From NCBI GenBank assembly GCA_949357655.1, contig CASHTG010000001.1, forward strand, positions 2,046,001 through 2,110,000: DNA of 64,000 nt, written 5' to 3'. The stretch is from Parascedosporium putredinis (taxonomy: Eukaryota > Ascomycota > Sordariomycetes > Microascales > Microascaceae). Below the pieces are notes generated by a model. It made no database searches. It worked only from the letters and a program-made list of their open reading frames with translations, and was not told the origin of the DNA. Shown one piece after another: positions 23,189-35,127 of this stretch; within the stretch, counting starts at the first letter, position 1, and every line of letters begins with the position of its first letter. Both the position numbers and the translations under genes were made by a program.

Positions 23189-25373
23189 TCACAATGGCTG
23201 GATCGGGGCAATGAGCAGGGCTTGGACAACATGGCCCGTTCGCAGAGGGCCTTCTCCCTTGGGCATGCAGAGCAGAGCATTAGCTGTCTTCATGCTCCCC
23301 ACCTTGGAGCTGCGTTGGCCGCCAGTGCTGCTCGCCGAGAGCAGGCCATCGCGCCCCACGGAGACGCAGGCACGGTGGTACTCTGGGCGGCCCTTGTCTA
23401 GAGGGAAGTCATGAGACAAGGTGACGGGAACGCTGGGTACGCCAGCGGGGCTCTGGCCGGACAGGTGGTGGAGGGAAGGCAGGACGAAGAGGTGAAAGGT
23501 GACGAGAGCGGACGCGGGGTTCCCCGGGAGGGAAAAGATGGGCTTCACCGTCCGCTCGCCAGCGTTGGTTTTCACCGGCACCGTGGCGAAAGTGGTGGGC
23601 TTCCCGGCTTCATGTTGACGCGCCCAAAGTGGACCGTGCCGCCGAGGGCTCGCTCGATGGTGGGCTTGAGCAGGTCGAGCTCGCCCATGGAGACGCCGCC
23701 CGTCGTGATGATCACGTCTACGCGGCGGAACCCGTCCCGGAGGACCTGCTCCAGAGTGCCCGGCTTGTCGCGAGCGATGCCGAGGTCTACGGCCTCGAAG
23801 CCCCACTGGCGGACTGCGGATAGGAGGGTGATGCGGTTGGTGTCGCGGACCTCGCCGAGGCGGAGGTTTCCCGGCTTGTCGTGCTCGACAATTTCGTCGC
23901 CGGTCGACAAGACTCCGACGACGGGCCGGCTATAGGTCTCGACTTCGGCGACGCCCACGGCGGCGAGCAGGCCGAGTTCGCCCCCGACCCCGGATATCTT
24001 TTCGCCCTTGGACATGATCTTTGTCCCTTGCTTGATGTCACTGCCAACCTCTCGGATGTTCTCGTCTTCCTTGACGCCGTCGGCAAGAAGCTCGACTTCC
24101 CTCTCCTCCGATCCGTCATCGGTCATGCTTTTAAGGACTGTGTCTTCTACCATGATGACGCTCGTAGCACCCTCGGGAAGGGGTGCGCCCGTAGTGATCC
24201 TCGCAATCTCGCCTAGTTTGAGTGGCTTTGCCTCTCCTGGCGCCGCATGGGAGATGGCCGTTACTGGGTAGGTGCCCTTCATATTCCCGTCGGATGGTAC
24301 GACTACTGCGTAACCGTCGACGATGCTCGCCCGGAAAGCAGGGACGTTTTCTCGAGCGACTACGTCTTGGGCGAGGATAGAGCCCACGAGCTGGGTATTT
24401 ACCGCCGAGGTCACCGTTTTTGGCCTTGGGGTGTGTTCCTCTATCAAGGCGAGGGCATCCGGAACATCAAGCATGGGGTAAGGCGAAGCTCTTTGCCGAC
24501 GGCTGGGCCCCAGGCTAGGGTCGTTGGAAAGATGCTCGCTGCCGGGTTTAGTATGTCTCACGAGTCCGCCATGACCGTGACCATGCCCGTGGCCATGAGA
24601 GTGTGAGTGAGGATGGTGGTGATGAGGCTGAACTGCCGCCCCCGCCTTGTGGTGATACCCCGGCTTCGGCCTCCAATCGCTTGACTCCGCCAGTGTGGAG
24701 AGCTCTAGAGTTTGCGCCGGCCGCTTGAGACATGCGTGCGGCAGAGTCTTGATAACGGCTTCCAGGTTTTCACGAGCCCCTTGGGAGCCGGGTAGGGTGA
24801 TGATGACGGTCTCATTCAAGACACCGGCGACCGGCCTTGACATCATCGCGACTATCCAAGGATTTCATTCCTCTTTAGTTGGCGACCAAATATACCTAGA
24901 GGATAGAGGGGTCCGTATGCTAGGGGTTTTCGCTTACAAGGTGTCACTGCGAGCGATGCGCTCAGCATGGCATGCACTAGCCCGGGAGCCGGCCTGTCCA
25001 GAATTTCAGAAACCGCCTATGACATGCTTTGCGGTTAATTCAAGATTAGGATTTGGAGTAGGGCTAAAGGTCTCGCGCAGGTGGGAAGGGGGGCCGTCCT
25101 TACCTCGGGAGTATCATCACCCTGAGCAAATCCAGTTCCGCCGGTGGTCACAATCAGGTTCACCTTGCCAGCGCCCTTGCTCCAGCGCTTGAGCTGACGC
25201 TGAATTCGTGTCGTCGCATCTGGAACGATGGCCGCCTCAGCAACGTCCCATTTGCCGCCTTCTGCTTCAAAGACCTGCCGTAGAGTTGCCTCGGAAGCAT
25301 CGGCCGAAGGATCATTCGCAGCCGTCGTCGAGACTATCAAAATAGCGGCCCGTAGCTGAGGGGCGGCGCTCAT
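23189..25373 (-). CDS. cnxE: Two-domain molybdenum-cofactor synthesis enzyme, gephyrin-like (CnxE / NIT-9)
   Basis: This enzyme catalyses the last steps of Mo-cofactor synthesis: molybdopterin adenylylation (MogA-like domain) and molybdate insertion (MoeA-like domain). It supplies nitrate reductase and other molybdoenzymes in the cytosol. Exons: 25373-25104, 25016-24938, 24851-23189. The N-terminal domain shows VNLIVTTGGTGFAQGDDTPE, PGLVHAMLSASL and SRPVAGVLNETVIITLPGS. A linker at about residues 193-210 carries a dense His/Gly/Ser run (PHHHHPHSHSHGHGHGHG). The MoeA part shows ASIVDGYAVV, TTGAPLPEGATSVIMVEDT, VVGVLSTGDEIVE, DVIITTGGVSMGELDLLKP and SLPGNPASALVTFHLF. One frame break at CCC 23603-23605 (MKPG to KPTTFATVPV) is mended by one base, giving 671 codons. 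It is divergent with POP5. Confidence 0.95.
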
Positions 25374-26322
25374 GGTGGCCGTTGCGGATGCAAGTAAGTG
25401 ATCTTAGTTCCTAGATCTCAGATGGAGCTGTTCAAAGATACTCGATAGCTTATAAAAAGTAGGCGAAGATCAACAACCCCTCCTTGTACATGCGTAGGTA
25501 TTGGATTTTGGCAGGGAAGCTGCAGAAGATAAGGATGAGTTGACTACGTTCGTCGATGGAAGCTTCAAGTGGGTGGATGTTAGACATTGACCGATCAGTC
25601 AGCCTCCCCATTCCTGTCTTTTAGTGGCTTATTTCGATCAACGAAGCCTTCAATGTTCTAAGGTTATATTGCCTGCAAAGTAGACCAGCGGCGCGAATAT
25701 CAGAATCCTTCCTCCGATCGATCTAGGCCAGGTTTATCTGCCATAGATCCATAGAACTATGAGCAGACAGTAAATTAAAGCGAATATTAGATTCCATGAT
25801 CCCGAGGCAAGTTGGCAGTGACCAGGCGATGTCTGATTCAGGGCCCAAGAAATAGAATCTTTTCCGATACCGTTTAATCGTTCCAGGGTTGTATTATCTC
25901 AAACCTATCCCTTCCAATCTCGATTAATTGCAGGACGTGATGTGAAGGGTCTATTATTGATCTATTGTTGATAAAATTGACCAACATTGATCAATTGGGA
26001 TTGTCTTGAGGCGCTTCATCAATGTTCAAATACCAGTTGACATGTAGCACAGTCTACTGTCCACTAAAGCGCCAGTTTACAGCGGGAATGGAGCGCTCAT
26101 CGCACTGGAATCACACGCTCAGGGCTCCAGTTCAGAGCCTAGAGGTGTCAAGATTGATCCGCTGCACTGTGTCAGGAACTCTGGGCACGCAATGCCTCCC
26201 AAATCCCATTCTTGTCAAGAAATCCATTGAAATAAGGGAACAGGACAAAGCAAAAAAAAAACTTTGCGCACCTCATCGCTCTACCACACTCCCATACACC
26301 TACGCCACCCTTACTTCCGGAA
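25374..26322. promoter_or_regulatory. Divergent intergenic region, CnxE / POP5
   Basis: About 950 bp holds both promoters. It is AT-rich around 25690-26000 and includes a cluster of TTGAT/ATCAA words at 25949-25998. I see no gene. Confidence 0.6.
25949..25998. repeat. Cluster of TTGAT/ATCAA words
   Basis: TTGAT or its complement occurs four or more times in 50 bp (attattgatctattgttgat, then acattgatcaattgg, which is partly palindromic). It lies about 325 bp upstream of POP5. A regulatory role is only a guess. Confidence 0.55.
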
Positions 26323-26961
26323 ATGGTCCGAACGAAAGAAAGATATCTTTTGGTGAATATCCTCTACCCTCCAGACTCGTCGAGGCCTACACCCGCCAAG
26401 ATTCCCGGATATGTCGCGCTCCATCGTCCCACCGTGGACAATCTTACCGCGCAGGCCCTCGCGCGCGGCATTAAGATCGCCGTGACCTCTTTATTCGGGG
26501 ACTATGGTTCCGGAGTCGTAGAGAGTAACTTATCAGGTAGGGTGCTATCTCTGAATCTCCTTTAAAGCTTGCCCCATTCATTCCCCGTCTCCCCTTCTAC
26601 CAAGCAATGTTGGTTGACACGCCTAGTGAAATATCTCTCCCGCGCTACGTCCACCTTTATCGTCAAGACGTCACGCTCCCAGTACCGGATGGTCTGGGCT
26701 GCCCTGACCCTTATGGACCAAATTCCCGTATCCGACGGCTCCAGCTGCATCTTTAGGGTAGTTCGTGTCAGCGGCACTATTCGCAAGGCGGAGCAGGAGG
26801 CTATCCGGCGCGCAAGGCAGCTGATATTAGCTGCCAAGGCTGATTCCGAATCGGGCTCACTATCCTCCGTGTTCGGCCAGCCAGGGAACTCTGAGACCGT
26901 GGACCTGATGGACGATGTTATGGATGAGTCCTCAAGTGATTCTGGGGGCGACGGTGACTGA
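26323..26961 (+). CDS. pop5: RNase P / RNase MRP protein subunit POP5
   Basis: POP5 is a shared protein subunit of RNase P (tRNA 5' maturation) and RNase MRP (rRNA processing) in the nucleus and nucleolus. Two exons (26323-26536, 26627-26961) give exactly 183 codons, 182 residues, without frame problems. The N-terminus MVRTKERYLLVNILYP is the classical POP5 start. FGDYGSGVVESNLSVKYLS spans the splice junction, followed by TSTFIVKTSRSQYRMVWAAL and CIFRVVRVSGTIRKAEQEA. The C-terminus is acidic and Ser-rich (MDDVMDESSSDSGGDGD), as in fungal orthologues. Confidence 0.95.
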
Positions 26962-27708
26962 ACAACGTCGGCACTACTACAAACGTTGACGAACTAAAGA
27001 TTAGCAACTCGGTTCCCTGTCGATACTGCGGCCTTGGCCATGGTCCCGTCGGGTACTATGGCTTAGCGATGCGGAGCCCCAGACCATTCTAGAGGTTTAC
27101 CGCCTACTATGCTTTTAGGACCCCCGACACAGAACCCCGAGCCCCTCCCACTATTAGAACGGAGTTATGGGCGTCGCCCTGCTTTTTCCTTGTCTGGAAG
27201 CGTCAAACGCAGGCTCTTCGCTACAGCTGGAGCGATCGACTAAGACATGGAAGAGGGCCAAAATCGGCGTGCGAGGATCCCCATGCACTATGCAACGACT
27301 ACTCTCTACCTTTTGTTGATATCGACATTACTTTTAGATACCCATCCCTTCTATCCTCCGACTAATAGATGAGGTTGTTTTTTGTTAACCAACGCTTCAT
27401 CCGGGTATTTTTACTAGTTACTATGGGAGCTTATGATACACCCCCTTTAAGACATTGGGGAAAGATAAGGCAGGGAGGTATAGGGCCTCGAGGTGCCCTC
27501 ATGCGCAGTATCTCCCCGCCGACCGCCGACTCTTAGCAAGTCTGTTTTGCGCTAGGCATCTGACAGCCCCTTCGGGTATCCTTCATCAGCCATATCGCCA
27601 TATCGACATGAAATTCTGGTTCATGGCGTGGGAAGATGCAGTGCGGTATGGGTAGGCCTATAGTTGGGCTGCAGGAGTGGCCTGCAGATTACACCCTAGA
27701 CCTGCACT
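26962..27708. other. Convergent intergenic region
   Basis: The 3' flanks of POP5 (+) and GPN2 (-) lie here. Only short frames without recognisable domains are seen, and I support no gene. Confidence 0.65.
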
Positions 27709-28832
27709 TCATTCGTCGTCTAGATCCATTGATGCATCTGCATTCCGTCTCACATGCTCGTCTTCCTCCTCTCTTTCCATCTCATCGTACGCCTCCTTAT
27801 TATCGATCCACCGCTCCTGCAAATCAGGCACATCCATGATGGACGCCTCGTTCCTCATGGCAACCTGCCATACTGTATCGTTTGCTCCTTCGGCACCGCC
27901 AAAAACATAGCCGCCTGCCCTATCGATGACTCGGAGGAGATGCATCATGCTTCTCTTGTTCTCCACAGCCAGGACTTCGTACCGAACGAGGCCGTAGCTT
28001 TCAATCATTTGCCCGATCAGCTCGGTGAGGCGACTAAACTTGTTGCTTCGCCTGGAAGGAATCTCCTCCTCGAGGTATGGTTGAAGTCGGGAAAGGTCAT
28101 CAACGTCGGTATAGTAATCAAGGCTATATGGCAGAGCATCGTAGGTGGAGATTTTGTCGATTTTCGTCAACACATTGACACATGGCATGTCCATCTGAAG
28201 CATGCCACGGAGTGAGAGGAGGATGTTCGATATATAAAGGGAAGGCTGGGTTAAGCATATGCAGTCGGAGAGGTGGACTACGACAAGCTGTGAGAGCGAA
28301 CCGGTTAGCTGATCAAGGTCACCGACGCTGAAAGGGAAAGGGGTCGCAGAGGGGTTGCCGTGCCCTATACCCCATCTTGTTGAGCTTGAATATTATCTTG
28401 CGCAAGGACTGGTGATGCGTATATAGCTCTACTTGGCCGGGACAATCGAATAGTACATAGTCTTCGCCTAGCTCCTTCAAGCCTTCTTCTAGCCAGTCAA
28501 AGTTATTCTCCAACTCTTCGAGGGCGTATAGTATGCCGCCGTTCGGGCCGAGCTTGTCGTCGGCCATGGCCTCCTCCAGCTTGACCAGCTCTCGAATATC
28601 GAGGGCGCACGGGTAGTTGGTCCGATCATTTGCGGGGTCGAGGTTGACGACGGAGCACGCCCTGCCGATGGCGCCCAGAAACTGGTGCACTGGATCGCGG
28701 GCGTATTAGCCATCAGGTGCGAAAACAAGACCACCACTGGATGAGCCAGACGGGATGCCAACACCTACTCCCATCGCAAAACGTGCTTTTGCCCGCGCCG
28801 GGACTGCCGAGAACGAGCTGGCCGAAGGGCAT
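27709..28832 (-). CDS. gpn2: GPN-loop GTPase 2
   Basis: GPN2 is a small GTPase acting with GPN1 and GPN3 in assembly and nuclear import of RNA polymerase II. Exons: 28832-28769, 28689-28364, 28287-27709, in total exactly 323 codons. Motifs: P-loop GSPGAGKSTF, VNLDPANDRTNYPCALDIRE, the GPN signature in KLGPNGGILYALEEL, switch DCPGQVELYTHH, then LVVVHLSDCICLTQPSLYIS and the base-specificity loop NVLTKIDKIS. The second intron (28363-28288) has a good branch (CAGCTAACC) and acceptor (CTCACAG), but the only donor that keeps MGYR-LVVVHLSD in frame is AGG|GCACGG, a GC donor. An alternative in-frame model (GTATAG donor at 28371, TTTCAG acceptor) would insert about 14 extra residues (VGDLDQLTGSLSQ). 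The C-terminus is acidic. It is divergent with NTE1 (796 bp between starts). Confidence 0.92.
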
Positions 28833-29628
28833 GGTGACTCTCGTCCGGGCCAACCTATATGGATTCGGGAGGGGCTGGAACCAAGGTAATTGGACACATG
28901 CGCTAAGAAGAAATATCTCGGAAAGAAAGAAATCAAGTGACGTGGTAGGCAAACTAGCCCACGATGCTGCATACAGCACCAGGTTAGGAAGGAGGGCGGG
29001 GCATTCTTTTTCTCTGCCAGGCTGATGACCTCATCATGGAGCTGTCAGGCCTGTTCCTCCCAGCGCTTAATACTCGGCAACCCTAGGAGCTAGCGGAAAG
29101 TGTCGGTTCGTTGCATTTCCCCCATGCCAAAACCGCCCTGGACAACCAAGCATGGACCGAAATCCCATGCCACCTTGACGCATTGATTTCTTGGATGCAC
29201 TGAGCTTCTGGCCGGAGCTTTTGACGCAAAGCGGGACCTGACGGTGTATCCAGCGTTCCGACGTCTCTTGGACTTCCACGTGCTTGTACCTGCAAACTCC
29301 TTACCAACGAGTTTGCCAGCAGCTTCCCCCAAACCCTTTTTCTTGTCGTGTCTCTCTTTTCGTCCTCTTCCTTTTGGTTTCTTTGTCCTTGTTTCTCTCT
29401 TTTTTTTTCTCTTCTTCTTCCCCTTTTCTTTCCTCCAGACTCTTGTCGCCTTTTGCCTGCCCTGGCCGTTCGATGCGAATTGCACATGGCTCTTGTCTTT
29501 GACCTCCAATGAGCGTCCTGTAGCCTTTAGCCTTGACCCGCATGCGACTCGGCCTTGTCTCTCCGATAATTGCGCGCCTTCTTCGCAACCTCTTTCCCCT
29601 CAGATTCCTGCCTCTGGCGTCCGGCACA
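28833..29628. promoter_or_regulatory. Divergent intergenic region, GPN2 / NTE1
   Basis: About 800 bp holds both promoters. A strongly pyrimidine-rich tract at 29330-29450 on the + strand precedes NTE1 by about 180 bp, a common feature of filamentous fungal promoters and leaders. I see no gene. Confidence 0.65.
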
Positions 29629-32600
29629 ATGGATGTGTCTACCGCCTCGGCGCTGGCCACTATGGCTGGCGCAGATGCTGGAAATCCTCCCCGCGCCTGC
29701 CACTTGGTCTGGCTTCGTTGGGCGCTTGATAATGGTCTTGCTCCAGCTCGTTTCCTCCCTCTTGTACTGGGCAATCCGCTTAACCACAATCACAATCCCT
29801 ACCCTGATATTCTCTCTTTTATCATCTAGTTGGACCATAACGATGAATGCTACTACATTGTACGTCTTGCCCAACCACTTAATTACCCCCTCTCTTTCCC
29901 TCTGCGACTGACTAGATCTACCAACAGAGCCCTCATCTTGGCCGCCCTTATTTCTGCTGTCACTTGGGTTGTTAGGTATCGGATTCTCAATATGTATTCT
30001 CGCCTCCCTCCCGAGCCCCAAAGGAAGGAACCGGATGTAGACATGTTTCCGGGTTCCCATGAGGAGAACATCAAGCACGGCCTCGGTAGTTATCTGGACG
30101 AGTTTTTGAGTGCGATCAAAATCTTCGGTTACCTGGAGCGTCCTGTATTCCACGAGTTGACCCGGAGCATGCAAACCCGGAAGCTCATTGCTGGCGAGAC
30201 CTTGAATCTTGAAGATGAGCAAGGGTTCTGTATTGTGGTGGATGGTCTCGTAGACATCTTTGTGAAGTCGGGCCCTCGCCGTTCCGTTGGAGACACCTCG
30301 GTGGACTCACTGTACGACTCTTCGGGTGAAGACGACGATTATACGGGCCACGGCCAGCAACGATATCAGCTCTTGACCGAGGTGCGAAATGGTGCCCCAA
30401 TGTCCTCCCTGTTTTCCATCATGTCCTTATTCACGGAAGATGTGAGCCTGAGGGTACCGGAGGATGAACTCTCCGGCGGCACGCCCTCTTCGACGACTGT
30501 GCCTCAGGAGTCTTTTTCCGAGACCCCGAACCTTGCCGCTCCTTCACCTTCGGCGTCGAACACGAGTACGCGGCCTGCCTCGCGCGAGTTCCCCGTCCGA
30601 GATGGGGAGAACGGCCGCTTCGAACACCACTCGGGGATTACCGAGTCGCCCACTCGCCACATTACTCTAGACGACGGACGAACCCATCCTCCCATCCGCC
30701 CAGCTCTGAAGCGACGTCTCGCATCAACCTCTGCCCATCCTGACGTTATCGCACGTGCTACAGTAGATACTACGATTGCAATCATACCTGCCAGCGCTTT
30801 CAGACGTCTCATTAAAACCTACCCAAAGGCAACAGCTCAGATCGTACACCTGATTCTCACCCGCTTCCTCCGTGTAACCTTGGCCACGGCTTACAGCTAC
30901 TTGGGTCTAACCGAGGAAGTTCTTCACACGGAAAAGAGTGTGGTCCGATACACAATGTGCCAGCTACCGAATCCGTTGCGCGGCGAACCGTTGAACCGTC
31001 TAAAACAAAAGTTTAAGCGCGAGCGTGAACGGATAGGCGAAGATGACCAAGATAAGGGAATTGCCCTGCATAATTCCGCGGCTAGACAGCGGCCCAACCC
31101 AAGTAGCACCAACTTGCGCAAGGAAGCCATGCTCCACTCTATGACGGCGCATCGTTCTTCCCTAAGTGGCGTCACCATCTCCCCGTCGCGGGAGGCGAGG
31201 GAGCTCAATCACCCAGCCCGGGAGATCTCTTGACCCATGTTCAACTGGGCCGCGCGGCAGGGCGTCGGCTTTCCACCGCTACCGACTACATATCTCACCC
31301 GACAACGGACATTCTACGAAGAGGCGCAGCTAGCCCCAAAGACACTCATAGCGCCTCAAGTCCCCGAGGATCGTTTGACCCGTTCCAGGCCAAACCCCGG
31401 AGCTCTTTTACCCACAGCCATGAATCGGTCGACGAAGACAACCTTTTCCGCGTGTCTGTTCTCGAGTGCATGTTCAAGGCACTCGGTTTCAGCTCCGGTA
31501 CAACTAGTCAGAGGGGGATGATTCTGCAGAGGGCTCCCCGCGAGTACCATCCTTTGAGCAAAAGGCCGTGGGAGTGCGGCCTTTGGAAATGGATCTGGGG
31601 GAGGGAGCAACGCCTTCGGATTCATGGGTCCGTTGGATGCCTCGGCTGATGGTGAAACCGAGTCCATGGCATCCACGAACGTGCCTCTCGGTCCTCCCCC
31701 AAATGCGCACGCTTTAGCTCTCGACCTGAATCACGAAGTCGAGATTGTTTACTTCCCCAAGGGCTCCGTTTTGATCGAACAAGGCGAGCGCAATCCCGGC
31801 TTGTACTACGTGATTGACGGTTTTCTCGATATATGCACAAGTTATGATGAAGGCTCGATCGACATGTTTGCGGGGCCCCATGGACGCGGTTCGAAGCAGG
31901 ATGGTCCGGGTAGCACGGCACCGGACAGTGGACGTGGCACCCCTTCGCCTCATCCCCATCGGAAAAGGACGCCCAAGGTGGTAGCTTCAAGAACAAGAAA
32001 CCGCGGGGTCGCAGGAGCGTAGCGCTCATCAAGCCCGGCGGCCTGGCGGGCTACATCGGCAGTGTTTCGTCTTACCGCTCGTTCATCGATGTCGTAGCCA
32101 AGACGGATGTTTACGTCGGCTTCCTCCCTCGTGTCCCGCTCGAACGAATCGTCGACAAATACCCAATTGCACTCCTCACCATGGCGAAGCGACTTACAAA
32201 TATCCTACCTAGGTTGATTCTCCACATCGATTTCGCACTTGAGTGGGTCCAGGTCAACGCGGGTGAGGTTCTGTTCCGGAAGGACGATGAAAGCGAGGCC
32301 ATCTACCTCGTCCTCAACGGACGTTTGCGCTTAGTGGAAGATAAGAAAGAAGGGGGTGTCAAGGTACGCGACGAGTATGGACAGGGGGAGAGTGTGGGCG
32401 AATTGGAGGTTCTGACCGAATCTACTCGGCCGGGAACCCTGCACGCCATTCGAGACGCCGAGCTTGTCAAGTTCCCTCGTACTCTCTTCAACAGTCTCGC
32501 CCAGGAACATCCCAACATCACGATTAAGATTTCCAAGATCATCGCATCTCGGATGAGGTCCTTGTTTGATGACCCGTCCAAGTTCATCCTCAAGGATGGG

Positions 32601-34309
32601 GGTCTGGCCGGCGCAGCGACCTTCAAGGGCTCGTCCACTGTTAACCTTAGAACAGTCGCCATCCTGCCTGTCACGTCGGGGGTACCAGTTGTCGAGTTTG
32701 GCAACCGGCTGATGAATGCGCTCGCCCAAGTCGGGCCTCCCAACGGTGCCACATCTCTCAATCAAGCTGCCATCCTCAGCCATCTTGGGAGGCACGCTTT
32801 CAATAGGATGGGGAAGCTCAAGCTATCCCAATATCTGGCCGATCTCGAGGAGAAGTACAGTCTCGTACTCTACGTTGCGGGTAAGTGGAGGAAAAGAGGG
32901 TTTGGCAGCAACATGGTGGAATGCTAATTTCTTCTTCCTTCTTCTTAGACACCAATGTCAACTCGCCATGGACGCAAACCTGTATATCCCAGGCCGATAG
33001 CATTCTAGTGGTTGGTCTTGCGGAGGGTTCTCCAGAGATCGGAGAATATGAGCGCTTCATGCTTGGCATGAAATCTACGGCCCGCAAAAGTCTAGTCTTG
33101 CTTCACTCTGAGAGGTTCTCGCCTCAGGGCCTGACGAGAGCGTGGTTGAGGAATCGAGTGTGGATTAACGGTGGTCACTACCACGTCCAGATGTCCTACA
33201 GGCTCAATACGGTGCCAGAGCATGCTCCGGTCAAGCGGCTAGGCAAGGTCATCAAGGAGCGGGTGCAGATTCTCCAGGCAGAAATACAAAAGTACACGTC
33301 AAAGAAGGTACTCCATGGGCCGTTTTACTCACCCGAGGCTCCTTTTAAGGGAGACTTCCACCGGCTAGCCAGAAAGCTCTGCGGTAAATCGGTGGGCCTA
33401 GTGCTCGGCGGGGGCGGCGCGAGGGGTATCGCGCAAATTGGAATTATTCGGGCAATGGAAGAAGCTGGCATCCCGATTGACGTGATTGGGGGTACCTCGA
33501 TTGGAGCGTTCATCGGGGCTTTGTACGCCCGCCACGCAGACGTTGTTCCCATATTCGGCCTTGCTAAGAAATTTGCCGGCCGGATGGCGAGTCTCTGGAG
33601 AATGGCGCTGGACTTGACGTATCCCTCAGTATCGTACACGACGGGCCATGAGTTTAACCGAGGCATCTTCAAAACGTTTGGAAATGCCCAGATGGAGGAC
33701 TTCTGGCTCGAGTACTATTGCAACACTACAAACATCAGCAAGAGCCGCTCCGAGATCCACACGAGCGGGTACGCTTGGAGGTACATTCGTGCTTCCATGT
33801 CTCTGGCGGGCCTTCTCCCGCCGCTGTGCGACGAAGGGAGCATGCTCCTCGACGGCGGTTACATTGACAACCTCACTGTTTCGCACATGAAAACGCTGGG
33901 TGCCGATACAATTTTTGCCGTTGATGTTGGGTCGCTCGACGACGATACGCCACAAAAGTTCGGAGACTCTCTCGGGAATATGGGTCATCCTTAACCGGTG
34001 GAACCCTTTCTCATCTTATCCAAACCCACCTACTCTAGCAGAGATTCAGGCTCGTCTCGCCTACGTCTCGAGCGTTGACGCGTTGGAACGGGCCAAGGCG
34101 ATGCCCGGATGCTTTTACATGCGACCCCGATTGACCCGTACGGCACGCTGGATTTTGGCAAGTTTGACGAGATTTACCAGACGGGGTACAAGTACGGGAA
34201 GGAATATCTGCAGAAGCTGAGGGAGGAAGGAAGGCTCCCTCTCGTGGAGGAGACGGAGGCAAAGAAGGCCTTGAGGCGGACCATGGCCCCTCGAAGAGCT
34301 AGCATCTAG
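29629..34309 (+). CDS. nte1: Lysophospholipase NTE1 (neuropathy target esterase homologue)
   Basis: NTE1 is an ER-anchored serine hydrolase that deacylates phosphatidylcholine and lysophosphatidylcholine. Exons: 29629-29859, 29928-32880, 32949-34309. Order: N-terminal membrane helices (FVGRLIMVLLQLVSSLLYW, then LILAALISAVTWVVRYR), cyclic-nucleotide-binding-like domains from about 30100, 31730 and 32210, and a C-terminal patatin domain. The patatin domain has GGGGARG (about 33409), GTSIG with the catalytic serine (33489) and DGGYIDN with the catalytic aspartate (33852). It ends KKALRRTMAPRRAS. Frame breaks occur near 29694, 31199-31201, 31513-31517, 31597-31601, 31977, 33980-33984 and 34125. 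Allowing for nine missing bases gives exactly 1,518 codons, normal for fungal NTE1. With every domain intact, errors are more likely than gene death. Confidence 0.94.
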
Positions 34310-35127
34310 AACTGCCGTTTTTCTCTGTCTCTTTCTCTCCTTTTTGAGCTTCATTTTTCAAGCCATCCACTGTGTTTAAAACCGAGCGACGCGTACCTGT
34401 TAATATCGTGTAGACTATAATGCCACAAGGCCTTGGCCGGATGCTTCGCATGCAACGTAAACGTGCTGATACTGTGACGGATGGAGGGGACTAGATCTCG
34501 GCAAATGACGCCTCTTCTGCCCTTCGAAATTCGTGCCTCTTCTGTTTTTAGGTATATGAGAGATCTTCATAGAGGTTCACGTGCAGTAGACGGACGGAAA
34601 TAGACGAAAGAGGGCACGCACAGATTCGTAGAGTCGTAGTCGGGGAAAAAGAAAAATGCTTCAAAATGCTACAAGAGAGTTTGAACACTGTTTTATACAT
34701 TGCTCCACGGATGTCATGAGCCCCGGCTCAGTTTAACCAACGCCCATCCAACACAACACCATCCCATTTCCAGCTAGCAAGGCTCGCTTCTATCAAGAAA
34801 AAGAGAAGAAAACAAAGATGAAAAAAAAACCTCCCAGCTTTGGAAGTCATTCTTCGTCAGAGATTCCGCTTCCCGTTGGGAAGGGAAAGGGGAAGAGGAA
34901 GAAGAAAGGGGAGAACCTCTTCGTCTGGGGACGTATATAGAACAAGAAGTATCCCCTCCCAAAAGAGAGAAAAGATGGATAAATGTTTCTACAAAGGTCA
35001 TCAAAAGTGGAAAGGGTTTGGTTTGTTTCCTTTTTTCAAAAAAAGACATACAGAGAAGGATTAGGAAAAAATTAAATAAAAGAAAGAAGAGGCGAGAGCG
35101 AGAGAGGGATGAGGAAGCGTCATGCAT
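34310..35127. other. Convergent intergenic region
   Basis: The 3' flanks of NTE1 (+) and the TM9 gene (-) lie here. It is purine-rich (GA/AAAG runs) from about 34790 to 35110. I see no gene. Confidence 0.7.
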
